Of a DNA stretch of 35,632 bases, positions 16,170-23,763 are shown piece by piece. Each line of letters starts with the position of its first letter. Within the stretch, counting starts at the first letter, position 1. The position numbers were made by a program, and so were the translations under genes. Origin of the DNA: an uncultured Bacilli bacterium (GTDB lineage: Bacteria > Bacillota_I > Bacilli_A > RF39 > UBA660); assembly GCA_934088535.1 (NCBI GenBank), contig CAKOJC010000010.1, positions 1-35,632 of the forward strand, read 5' to 3'. The notes beneath the pieces were generated by a model, which saw only the letters and a program-made list of their open reading frames with translations, had not been told where the DNA came from and searched no databases.

Positions 16170-18263
16170 TTATTTTGATGTAAAATATCCAGGACTACTA
16201 GTTCCTCCATCTATACGAGCATAAGTTTTATCAATTTTTGTACTATTATATTTAGTAGATGATCCTCCTACTAAAGCACTACACATTGAGAACATACTTG
16301 AACTATTAGTTACCTTTGTAGTTACAAATTTACTACTAGCATATATAGTTTTTAAACTCTTACTATTAAAGAACATGTAATGCATATCTGTGACTTTACT
16401 AGTATCAAAACTACTTAAATTTATCGTTGAAGGAGAACTCCAATAAAACATATAACCCATATTAGTTACATTACTTGTATTAAATCCACTTAAATCAACA
16501 GTTGAAAGTTTTATCCTATAAAACATACTTGACATATCAGTAACTTTAGATGTATCTAAAGAAGTTAATCCCTTTATTGTAGTTGCATTTGCTGAATAAA
16601 ACATAGATGCCATATTTGTAACATTTCCTGTTTTAAAACTGCTTAAATCTATAGTAGCAACCATACTATTCTGAAACATTGAAGCCATACTTGTCACGCT
16701 ACTTGTATCAAAAGCATTCAATCCTGTAATTGAACTAGCACTGCTTCCTTGAAACATAGATGCCATATTTGTTACGTTACTTGTTTTAAAACCACTCAAA
16801 TTAAGAGAAGTAGCTTTACTATTATGAAACATACCATTCATATTCTTAACATTAGAAGTATTAAATTTATTAAGCCCAGTTATAATTGTTGCACTGCTTC
16901 CCTGGAACATAGAAGCCATATTGGTAACTTTGCTTGTATCAAAACTACTTAAATCAAGGCTTGTCGCTTTACTGCCATTAAACATATTACTCATATTAGT
17001 TACATTACTTGTATTAAATTTATTTAAACCAGTTATAGTTGTTGCACTGCTTCCTTGAAACATAGAAGCCATATTTGTAACATTACTCGTATCTAAATTT
17101 GTTACATCAATTACTGAAAGCTTACTATTATAAAACATATAACTCATATCAGTACTACTACTCGTACTAAACTTACTCATATCCACATTAGTTACAGTAC
17201 TTCCACTAAACATATTATTCATATTAGTAACATTTTCAGTATTAAAATTACTCATATCTATAGAAGTAGCTTTACTATTTTGAAACATTGAACTCATTGA
17301 TTTTACATTACTAGTATCAAAATTACTTAAATCAAGTTCTGAAGCAGAAGCACCTTGAAACATTTTATCCATATTTACAACACTAGAAGTATCAAATGTA
17401 CTTAAATCTATTGAAGTTGCACTAGTATTTGCAAACATTGATGTCATATTAATTACATTAGAAGTATTAAAAGTACTTAAATCTATTGATGTAGCTTTAC
17501 TATTACTAAAAGTATTTGCATTAGAAATTACAGGTTTATCATTTATATATGTACACACATCACTTGTTACTGATGAAGTACTTGTTTTATCTGTAAGAAC
17601 GACACCCCATCCATCTGTAGTAATGTTTTGCCAACCCTCTTCTTCCATCTCTTGCATATATCTATAAGTATATTGATCATTTACATATTCAGCACCTTGT
17701 ACCATTTCAACATCAGCAGTACAACGTATTATTTCTTCTTTATATTCACTTATTCCTATTACACCATTAAATTTTTTACCTTGATTGTAATCTTGAGCAG
17801 CATTTATTTCTTTAAAAGTTATAGTAAATGTATATTTATGTGTTATCCCTGGTTCTATACTTATTTTTTTAGCTAGTATTTCCGGCCCAATCGGTACTTC
17901 ACTAATACCATTACAAGTACCAGATACACCCTCTTCACTAGATCTTTCACATGTAGCTGAAATTACCATTTCATCATTAATAATTTCATTAGTCAATTCT
18001 TGCCAAACAAGATTATATGTTGCATCTATTGTCCCAATATTATTTACGTAAATTTCTTTTATGATAGTAGTACCAGGCTTAATATTTTCAGCAACTATTT
18101 CTTTCCCATCAATATATCTTAAACTAAATGTACCAGTAGTTACCATTTGATCTTTAACATCTTTATTCGTTAATGTAGAAATAAAATATGCATATGATAA
18201 ACCTAAACATGATAAAAATAAAGATGATAATACTATAATAAATATTATTTTCTTCTTTTTCAT
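16170..18263 (-). CDS. BspA-like (DUF285) surface protein with camelysin/TasA-type N-terminus
   Basis: A 697-residue secreted protein. ATG 18263 is preferred over an in-frame TTG because AGGAG lies nine bases from it. Residues 1-25 are a signal segment ending in SYAYF, typical of SipW-processed TasA/camelysin proteins. A camelysin-like beta domain follows to about 165 (TGTFSLRYIDG, IKPGTTIIKEIYVNN). A linker with VQGAEYVN and DGWGVVLTDKTSTS leads into about fifteen 23-26-residue repeats (ATSIDLSSFDTSNVTNMSSMF type, DUF285 lipoprotein-repeat family), forming an elongated solenoid. It ends in a cap with TYARIDGG...SPGYF. A surface adhesin or matrix role is likely. Linker and cap recur in the protein at 26156-27463. 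Confidence 0.88.
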   Translation of the reverse strand: MKKKKIIFIIVLSSLFLSCLGLSYAYFISTLTNKDVKDQMVTTGTFSLRYIDGKEIVAENIKPGTTIIKEIYVNNIGTIDATYNLVWQELTNEIINDEMVISATCERSSEEGVSGTCNGISEVPIGPEILAKKISIEPGITHKYTFTITFKEINAAQDYNQGKKFNGVIGISEYKEEIIRCTADVEMVQGAEYVNDQYTYRYMQEMEEEGWQNITTDGWGVVLTDKTSTSSVTSDVCTYINDKPVISNANTFSNSKATSIDLSTFNTSNVINMTSMFANTSATSIDLSTFDTSSVVNMDKMFQGASASELDLSNFDTSNVKSMSSMFQNSKATSIDMSNFNTENVTNMNNMFSGSTVTNVDMSKFSTSSSTDMSYMFYNSKLSVIDVTNLDTSNVTNMASMFQGSSATTITGLNKFNTSNVTNMSNMFNGSKATSLDLSSFDTSKVTNMASMFQGSSATIITGLNKFNTSNVKNMNGMFHNSKATSLNLSGFKTSNVTNMASMFQGSSASSITGLNAFDTSSVTSMASMFQNSMVATIDLSSFKTGNVTNMASMFYSANATTIKGLTSLDTSKVTDMSSMFYRIKLSTVDLSGFNTSNVTNMGYMFYWSSPSTINLSSFDTSKVTDMHYMFFNSKSLKTIYASSKFVTTKVTNSSSMFSMCSALVGGSSTKYNSTKIDKTYARIDGGTSSPGYFTSK

Positions 18264-18330
18264 TACCAAACACTCCTATCATTAAATATAATAACATTTT
18301 AAGTCAAAACAAACAAGTAAATCAATTATA

Positions 18331-18358
18331 AAAGAAGTAACTTTCACATTACTTCTTT
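18331..18358. terminator. Terminator after the flippase-like gene
   Basis: AAAGAAGTAA / TTACTTCTTT (10 bp, 8-base loop) overlaps the stop codon of the leftward membrane-protein gene. Confidence 0.75.
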
Positions 18359-19353
18359 ATAGAATCTTTAATATTAAATAGAATACCACCAAGTATCATT
18401 GGAATATAATAAGAAACAAGTCTCCATAGTAGTACACCTGGCATCAATATTGAATCCACCACTATCATTTTGAAATAATTAATAAATGCGTATTCCATTC
18501 CAACTGTAGCTCCAGGTATTGGTACGAATGAAGCAGATAAATAAACAAAACATCCAAGAATAATACTATAAAACATATTAACACTTACATTTACATTTAA
18601 TGCTTTAAATGTAAAGAACGGGATCATACAAAATATTGTCATATAAAGTATATTTAATAAAACGCATTTAACAATAAATGTCTTATCTTTTAATAATATT
18701 TTAAAACAAGTATGATACTCATCACATTTATTAGTCCACATTAAATATAACTCATCTTTATTTTTAATTATATGAATTTTATGTAAGATTTTAATAAACC
18801 ACTTACCAGCTTTCTTAGCGTAATTAATTTTCACACACATAAATATAGCTATAAATAACGATATTAAAGTTATGAATATTCCAACTATAGTCATCATCCA
18901 TAAAAACTTATTTGGAACAAGACCTTTGCTTAAACAAATAGTCAAAGAAGCAATGGACATAATAGTCATAGATATCTGAAGAACTATAAAGTTTTCAACT
19001 ATAACAAGTAACGCTTCAGTAACTCTTACTTTACCCTTACTAAGTTCATAAACTTGAAGAGGCTGTCCTCCTAAAGAAAATGGTGTTATTCCATTAAAAA
19101 ACTTAGTCATAAGATTAAGCTCCAACGTCTTTCTATATGAATAAGTATTATTAATTTTATTAATAAGTAAATAAAGCAAATAAGCTTCAATTACAAAATA
19201 TACTACATAAGTTAATAAGATTAATAACAAGTACCAAATATTAGCACCTAAAAGAAGGCTAATCGACTCATTAAAATTATCTTTAAGAATGTACCAAAAT
19301 ATCCCCAATGTTAATACCACTAATAAAATACTTCTTAATTTCGTGTTTTTCAT
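18349..19353 (-). CDS. Flippase-like/lysylphosphatidylglycerol synthase TM-domain protein
   Basis: A 334-residue integral membrane protein with about eight helices, matching the UPF0104/AglD/MprF N-terminal flippase-like family (PF03706). The MTKFFNGITPFSLGGQPLQVYELSKG segment around residues 88-113 and the PIPGATVGMEYAFI segment around 277-290 are the family's conserved membrane motifs. It lacks the cytosolic synthetase domain of full MprF, so it would at most move a lipid or lipid-linked sugar across the membrane; the substrate is unknown. It stands alone, with a good promoter (TTGTTA-N17-TATAAT) and AGAGGAAA ribosome site upstream. Confidence 0.87.
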   Translation of the reverse strand: MKNTKLRSILLVVLTLGIFWYILKDNFNESISLLLGANIWYLLLILLTYVVYFVIEAYLLYLLINKINNTYSYRKTLELNLMTKFFNGITPFSLGGQPLQVYELSKGKVRVTEALLVIVENFIVLQISMTIMSIASLTICLSKGLVPNKFLWMMTIVGIFITLISLFIAIFMCVKINYAKKAGKWFIKILHKIHIIKNKDELYLMWTNKCDEYHTCFKILLKDKTFIVKCVLLNILYMTIFCMIPFFTFKALNVNVSVNMFYSIILGCFVYLSASFVPIPGATVGMEYAFINYFKMIVVDSILMPGVLLWRLVSYYIPMILGGILFNIKDSIKK

Positions 19354-19380
19354 AGTTTCCTCTTTTATTAATACTTCACT

Positions 19381-19409
19381 ATTATAGCAAATAAATATAT
19401 CAATAACAA
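19381..19409 (-). promoter_or_regulatory. Promoter of the flippase-like gene
   Basis: On the minus strand TTGTTA (19409-19404), a 17-base spacer and TATAAT (19386-19381) lie 27 bases before the start codon. It is back to back with the rarA promoter region. Confidence 0.65.
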
Positions 19410-19440
19410 TAATATTTGATTAAAATGACTTTTAAATGAC

Positions 19441-19469
19441 TTTAAATTTAATTCTAAACTTGATAAAAT
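19441..19469 (+). promoter_or_regulatory. Likely promoter of rarA
   Basis: TTTAAA (19441-19446), 17-base spacer and TAAAAT (19464-19469) precede the rarA start by 16 bases. The -35 box is weak. Two copies of a TGACTTTTAAA/TGACTTTAAAT word (about 19424-19447) lie at and just before it. Confidence 0.4.
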
Positions 19470-19485
19470 ACTTATGAGGTGTACT

Positions 19486-20682
19486 ATGGAATTATTACAA
19501 AATAAATTAAGACCTAATAATTTAAAGGATGTTCTAGGTCAAAAACATCTTATTGGTAAAGGTAAAGTATTAACAAATTTAGTAAAAAATAAAGTTTTAT
19601 TCAATATAATTTTTTATGGTAATAGTGGCTGTGGTAAAACAACTATAGCTCTTGCTTTAATAAATGAACTTGGTATAAGATATAGAATGCTTAATGCAAC
19701 TATTAATTCTAAAAAGGATTTCGAAGTCGTTATTGAAGAAGCAAAAATGTATGGAAGTATGATTCTTATCGTAGATGAAATTCACAGAATGAATAAAGAT
19801 AAGCAAGATATATTACTCTCTTATATCGAAAGTGGAATTATCACTTTAATTGGTCTTACTAACTCTAACCCATTTCATTCAATAAATCAAGCTATTAGAA
19901 GTAGATGTCAATTAATAGAATTAAAATCTTTAAGTGAAGAAGATATTGAAACTGGTATCAAAAGAGTTAAAACGGTACTACCAGATATTAAGATAGATAA
20001 TAAAACTATAAAATATATTGCCAAGATATCTAATGGTGATATAAGATTTGCTTATAATTTAATTGAATTTAACTATTACGGTTATAATAAAGAAGTTACT
20101 ATTGATAATATAAAAGAAACTACTAATACTCCATCATTCTTTACTGATAAGGATGAAGATGGTCATTATGATATGTTATCTGCATTTCAAAAAAGTATTA
20201 GAGGAAGCGATGTTGATGCAGCACTACACTACTTAGGAAGATTAATAGTAAGTGGAGACTATGATTCTATTTATAGAAGAATGATTGTTATTGCTTATGA
20301 AGACATAGGTCTTGCTAATCCTATGATCGGTCCTAAAGTAGTAGCTGCCGTTGAAGCAAGTGAAAGAATTGGATATCCAGAACTAGTAAAACCACTTTCT
20401 TGTGCTGTTATTGATATGGCACTTAGTCCTAAAAGCAATTCAGCTGATATGGCAATCACAGAAGCTATTAAAGATATAAATACTATGTCAGTAGGAAGAA
20501 TACCAGCACACATAAGAACATCTAGTCCAAACTATAAATATCCACATAACTATCCAAACTACTGGGTAGATCAAGAATATATGCCAGAAGCATTAAAAGG
20601 AAGGAAATACTATACACCAAGAAAAAATAAATACGAAACAGAAATGTATAAATTTAATAATAGTATAAAGGTGAAAAAATGA
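19486..20682 (+). CDS. rarA: Replication-associated recombination protein A (AAA+ ATPase)
   Basis: A 398-residue RarA/MgsA/WRNIP1-family clamp-loader-like ATPase that acts at stalled replication forks. GNSGCGKT (Walker A) is at residues 45-52 and LIVDEIH (Walker B, Asp97-Glu98) at 94-100. The C-terminal tetramerisation region has the characteristic SAFQKSIRGSDVDAALHYL, RRMIVIAYEDIGLANP and PKSNSADMAI segments. An ATG 12 bases earlier is in frame, but GAGGTG sits just before the ATG at 19486, so that start is used. The stop overlaps the start of the next gene (ATGA). Confidence 0.95.
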   Translation: MELLQNKLRPNNLKDVLGQKHLIGKGKVLTNLVKNKVLFNIIFYGNSGCGKTTIALALINELGIRYRMLNATINSKKDFEVVIEEAKMYGSMILIVDEIHRMNKDKQDILLSYIESGIITLIGLTNSNPFHSINQAIRSRCQLIELKSLSEEDIETGIKRVKTVLPDIKIDNKTIKYIAKISNGDIRFAYNLIEFNYYGYNKEVTIDNIKETTNTPSFFTDKDEDGHYDMLSAFQKSIRGSDVDAALHYLGRLIVSGDYDSIYRRMIVIAYEDIGLANPMIGPKVVAAVEASERIGYPELVKPLSCAVIDMALSPKSNSADMAITEAIKDINTMSVGRIPAHIRTSSPNYKYPHNYPNYWVDQEYMPEALKGRKYYTPRKNKYETEMYKFNNSIKVKK

Positions 20683-21380
20683 AATTTATAATGAACAGTA
20701 CTCCTAAAACAGTAAATATAGATTCAAAAGTTATTGAAGAATTAGAGAAAAAAATTGAAAGTAATTTTCCTTTAACAACAGAAGAAATAAATTTATTACT
20801 AGATAACATTTGTTATCAAACAAGATGCAAATTCACTAATAACTTTAATAATTTTGACTTTAGTTTCAAGTGTGATAAAGCCCAAGCTATAATTACGTAT
20901 TATCTTAATGATTTAGGAGTTGAGACTCATCCATGTATGACACAAAATGTAATTACAAATGATATTGAAGGACACTCATTTTTAGTAGCAAGATTTAACG
21001 TAAATGGAAGTTTAACACCATATCTAATAGATCCAACGTATAGGCAATTTTTTACAGATGAAAAAAGTGAATATTTAACTCATAATGGTATGATATTAAA
21101 AACACCTTCTCCAGGACACTTTATAAAAGATGAAGATAAACCTCTAATAGAAAGATTATTAATAGATGGATATCATTTATTAGATGAAGAAACTGCCAGA
21201 ATATATGGAGACTCATTTTATAACACAAAAACAGGATACACAACAAAGGACTTTAAAAGCATTAATGGAAGTATATATATAAACTCATTTACTAAAGGCC
21301 ATGAACCATTATCTAAAACAAAAGAAGAATTAGAAAGTGAAGACTTAAGAGTAAAACCTAAAAGTCAAAAAGAATTATAA
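20679..21380 (+). CDS. Unknown protein with a transglutaminase-like Cys-His-Asp pattern
   Basis: A 233-residue soluble protein without signal peptide or membrane segment. It is translated from an ATG overlapping the rarA stop, with AAGGTGA in the rarA end. Cys65 begins a helix (KCDKAQAIITYYLNDLG), His99 lies in EGHSFLVARF, and Asp118 lies in PYLIDPTYRQFF. That order, a Cys helix followed by a His strand and an Asp strand, is the core layout of transglutaminase-like/arylamine acetyltransferase-type folds. The C-terminal third is charged and probably flexible. An enzyme is plausible, but substrate and family are unknown; the fold call is inference. Coupling to rarA suggests co-expression, not necessarily shared function. 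Confidence 0.72.
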   Translation: MKFIMNSTPKTVNIDSKVIEELEKKIESNFPLTTEEINLLLDNICYQTRCKFTNNFNNFDFSFKCDKAQAIITYYLNDLGVETHPCMTQNVITNDIEGHSFLVARFNVNGSLTPYLIDPTYRQFFTDEKSEYLTHNGMILKTPSPGHFIKDEDKPLIERLLIDGYHLLDEETARIYGDSFYNTKTGYTTKDFKSINGSIYINSFTKGHEPLSKTKEELESEDLRVKPKSQKEL

Positions 21381-21403
21381 CTACTCACAAAAGTAGTTTT
21401 TTA
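21379..21403 (+). terminator. Terminator after the rarA operon
   Basis: AACTAC / GTAGTT (6 bp, 8-base loop) begins at the stop codon and is followed by TTTTTATTTC. Confidence 0.7.
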
Positions 21404-21464
21404 TTTCAATCTTTTTCAAGTTCTTTTAAACTCCTTTCTAGAAAGTATTTATTGCCCTCTGTTA

Positions 21465-21480
21465 TTATAGTTAACTATAA
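21465..21480. repeat. 16-bp perfect palindrome in convergent spacer
   Basis: TTATAGTTAACTATAA is its own reverse complement. It lies in the 155-base gap between the convergent rarA unit and tcdA. The rest of that gap is AT-rich with no other recognisable site. Role unknown. Confidence 0.5.
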
Positions 21481-21535
21481 AAATTGAAAACACTTCTTTT
21501 TATTATTTTTGTCAATAAAAAAGACATAACATAAG

Positions 21536-22216
21536 TTACATCTTACATACATCTCTTACTATATAGTTTGTTATATAAAGGCCTGCAACAGCTGGAACAA
21601 ATGCACTAGAGCCAAGCATATTCTTAGTATCTATTGCTTTTTCAGTTGAAGTAACAACTGTAACTTCTTTCATTAAGTCTCTATCTTTTCCAAGCTCATG
21701 TCTTACTTTTTTAGCAAGTGGATCAGTATTAGTTTTATCAAGTGTTGTTATTACTAACTTAGTAGCATCTAATTTTTTAGCTGTTCCCATTGATGAAACC
21801 AACTTAATACCATTCTCATGACATTTTTTGATAAGTTCAACTTTTACACGTGTTGTATCACAAGCATCTATCATATAGTCATACTTTTCGCCAAATAATA
21901 ACTCTATATTATCAGGTGTTATATAAGTATTAATTATATTAACAGAAGCATTCTTATTTATAAGTTTAATTCTTTTCTTCCATTCTCTAGTCTTATATTT
22001 ATTATTATTACGAGAAGTTGCTATTATTTGTCTATTAATATTACTAGGTTTAATAGTATCTCCATCTACTATAGTTATATCTTCTACTCCACATCTAACT
22101 AAAGATTCAAGAGCATATCCACCTACTCCTCCAAGTCCAATAATAAGAACCTTAAGTTTCTTTATTTTATCTAAGTTTTCACTACCAATTAAACTTTCAA
22201 GTCTACAAAGATTCAT
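21536..22216 (-). CDS. tcdA: tRNA threonylcarbamoyladenosine dehydratase (TcdA/CsdL)
   Basis: A 226-residue ThiF/E1-like enzyme that cyclises t6A37 in tRNA to ct6A using ATP. The nucleotide-binding motif GLGGVGG is at residues 27-33 near the N-terminus, followed by DGDTIKPSNINRQ, and later DACDTTRVK and SSMGTAKKLD. These are characteristic of TcdA rather than MoeB/ThiF, and no rhodanese domain or Cys-x-x-Cys zinc pairs are present. The upstream in-frame ATG is rejected because AAGGAGTGA precedes the ATG at 22216 at correct spacing. A TATAAT box (22245-22250, minus strand) lies right after the terminator of the non-coding RNA upstream. Confidence 0.92.
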   Translation of the reverse strand: MNLCRLESLIGSENLDKIKKLKVLIIGLGGVGGYALESLVRCGVEDITIVDGDTIKPSNINRQIIATSRNNNKYKTREWKKRIKLINKNASVNIINTYITPDNIELLFGEKYDYMIDACDTTRVKVELIKKCHENGIKLVSSMGTAKKLDATKLVITTLDKTNTDPLAKKVRHELGKDRDLMKEVTVVTSTEKAIDTKNMLGSSAFVPAVAGLYITNYIVRDVCKM

Positions 22217-22254
22217 ACCTTTCACTCCTTCAAAAAGCAAAGATATTATAACAC

Positions 22255-22426
22255 AAAAAAATACCTAGGTAAATATAGTGTAATAAAACTCGCGTTTCGC
22301 ACGAGGTGGTAGGACACATAACATACTCGGGATCTTGCATAATATGCAATATTCAACTCCATATACTAATTAGTCCCCCTATAGTATTACATAGCCGGTT
22401 TATTGAGCTATATTTATTTCTAGGTT
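22255..22426 (-). ncRNA. Structured non-coding RNA, about 172 nt, 6S-RNA-like layout
   Basis: No protein frame is present, and the base composition is clearly GC-richer than the flanks. On the minus strand the two ends pair: ACCTAGAAATAAATATAG at the 5' end against CTATATTTACCTAGGT at the 3' end, and the 3' arm runs into seven Ts, giving a built-in terminator. Inside, TGTAATA pairs with TATTACA. On the 5' side TAGC/GCTA can close a bulge, and the 3' side carries a stable hairpin CTCGTG-CGAAA-CGCGAG. The apical part has TTGCATA/TATGCAA. A strong promoter lies at the right distance. The closed-rod layout with a hairpin on the 3' side of a central bubble recalls 6S RNA, but identity is not established. 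Confidence 0.62.
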
Positions 22427-22432
22427 AATTTA

Positions 22433-22460
22433 ATTATATCATATTAATTTTTAATATCAA
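22433..22460 (-). promoter_or_regulatory. Strong promoter of the non-coding RNA
   Basis: TTGATA (22460-22455), 16-base spacer ending TGA, then TATAAT (22438-22433): an almost consensus sigma-A promoter with extended -10. Predicted start near 22426, at the 5' end of the closing stem. Confidence 0.75.
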
Positions 22461-22484
22461 GGTTTCTACAAAAACTTTACACTT

Positions 22485-23519
22485 CTAAAAATGACCAAAT
22501 TTACTTCTTTCATAGAATCTTTCATTTAATAAATTTAAATCATCTATTATATTCTTAGGTTCACATTCTTCATATAAACTCTCATATTTACTAATAGTAA
22601 CTTCTTCTGGAAGTATTCCTTTATCACTATCAATATAAATAGCTAACGGTTTTCTAATACCAATCGCATAACTAAGTTGTACTTTACACCACTTAAGATT
22701 ATATTTTTTTAAGTAATGCACAGCAATAAGTCTAGCTTTATATGCACCACTTCTGTCTACCTTAGTTGGGTCTTTACCACTAAAAGCACCACCACCTACG
22801 GGAGCAAATCCTTGATAACTATCAACTACTATTTTTCTACCAGTAAGTCCAGCATCGCCTTCAAAACCACCAATTTCAAACTTACCAGTTGGATTTATCA
22901 AGTATTCTTCTACTTCAATATTATATTTAGAACAAATACGATTACATATATCTTTAATTATTTTATCAGTTTCATTTCTCTCTTTTTCTGTATTTTGATA
23001 ACTTATTGTAAATGTCTTAATACGTAAAAGTTTCATATTTTCATCATAATATCCAGTTATTTGAGCTTTACCATCACTCTTAAATCTAGAATCATTTTGT
23101 CTCAAAACATCATACTTTCTACTCAACTCTTGAAGTATAACCATAGCTGTAGGCAAATATAAATCATTAGCATTGCAAGCATATCCAAACATCATACCTT
23201 GATCTCCAGCACCCATCACCTCATCATTAGTACCCATCGCAATATCACTACTTTGAACACCAATATTATTAATAATTTCATAGTTAGAACTATATCCAAC
23301 ATCTTTTAAAACATTCTTTACCACTTTAGAAATATTAACTTTACTCTTAGATGTAACTTCACCAGTAATAAATATTTTACCTTTACCACCAATAGTCTCA
23401 ATCGCACATCTACTTTTCTTATCCCCTTTAATAAACTCATCCACCAAAGCATCACTTATTTGATCACACACTTTATCAGGATGTCCTCTAAAAACAATTT
23501 CATTACTAAATAATCTCAT
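22485..23519 (-). CDS. metK: S-adenosylmethionine synthetase
   Basis: A 344-residue methionine adenosyltransferase making SAM from methionine and ATP. Signature motifs are intact: GHPDK at 12-16, GAGDQGMMFGYA from 103, and the glycine-rich GGGAFSGKDPTK at 242-253. It is shorter than the usual ~380-400 residues; it stops right after FGHF, where most relatives continue for another 20-30 residues, and other loops are also short. Key active-site residues remain, so it is probably functional but divergent. AAGGAGG precedes the start. A SAM-I riboswitch in the 5' leader shows that expression is shut down when SAM is plentiful. Confidence 0.95.
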   Translation of the reverse strand: MRLFSNEIVFRGHPDKVCDQISDALVDEFIKGDKKSRCAIETIGGKGKIFITGEVTSKSKVNISKVVKNVLKDVGYSSNYEIINNIGVQSSDIAMGTNDEVMGAGDQGMMFGYACNANDLYLPTAMVILQELSRKYDVLRQNDSRFKSDGKAQITGYYDENMKLLRIKTFTISYQNTEKERNETDKIIKDICNRICSKYNIEVEEYLINPTGKFEIGGFEGDAGLTGRKIVVDSYQGFAPVGGGAFSGKDPTKVDRSGAYKARLIAVHYLKKYNLKWCKVQLSYAIGIRKPLAIYIDSDKGILPEEVTISKYESLYEECEPKNIIDDLNLLNERFYERSKFGHF

Positions 23520-23555
23520 ATATATTTCCTCCTTCCAAGATTACAATTACCTTAA

Positions 23556-23586
23556 AAAGAAAAAATACCTAAGATAACTTAGGTAT
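23556..23586 (-). terminator. Riboswitch terminator
   Basis: Nine-bp perfect stem with a 4-base loop, followed on the minus strand by a T-rich tract (23564-23556). It is the expression platform of the SAM-I riboswitch. Confidence 0.9.
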
Positions 23587-23684
23587 ATATAAGTTATCCT
23601 CATCCATCTGGGTTTACCACCTAATTAAATAGGTTGGTGTGACTTCATAGAGCCAGTCTCTCAGTCACTCTTTATAAGGTAATT
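23556..23684 (-). promoter_or_regulatory. SAM-I (S-box) riboswitch controlling metK
   Basis: Read on the minus strand, the element has the S-box core in order: CTTATAAAGAG, CTGAGAGACTGGC, CTATGAAGTC, CACCAACC...GGTGGTAAACCCAG and GATGAGGATAAC. The switch can be read directly. An antiterminator GATAACTTA / TAAGTTATC (23598-23573) uses the 3' strand of the aptamer's basal stem. It is mutually exclusive with a terminator ATACCTAAG / CTTAGGTAT (23586-23565) followed by TTTTTTCTTTTT. SAM binding should hold the basal stem, free the terminator arm and stop transcription before metK. Confidence 0.93.
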
Positions 23685-23763
23685 TTTAAAATTGTTGTTC
23701 CATAAGAACACATTAATAATATCATAAATAAATATCTTTATCAACTACTTCATATACTTTAAT

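Noticed and set aside
16749..16952. Short plus-strand frames opposite the BspA-like genes
   Set aside because: They mirror the repeat array, have no ribosome sites and show His/Thr-biased composition typical of antisense reading.
16170..18263. CRISPR-like array in the regular repeats
   Set aside because: The periodicity is in protein-coding DUF285 units with codon-level variation, with no identical short repeats separated by unique spacers.
22255..22426. T-box, SAM or other known riboswitch for tcdA
   Set aside because: No T-box AGGGTGGNACCGCG, S-box, TPP or other core found on either strand. The element ends in its own terminator and tcdA has a separate -10 box.
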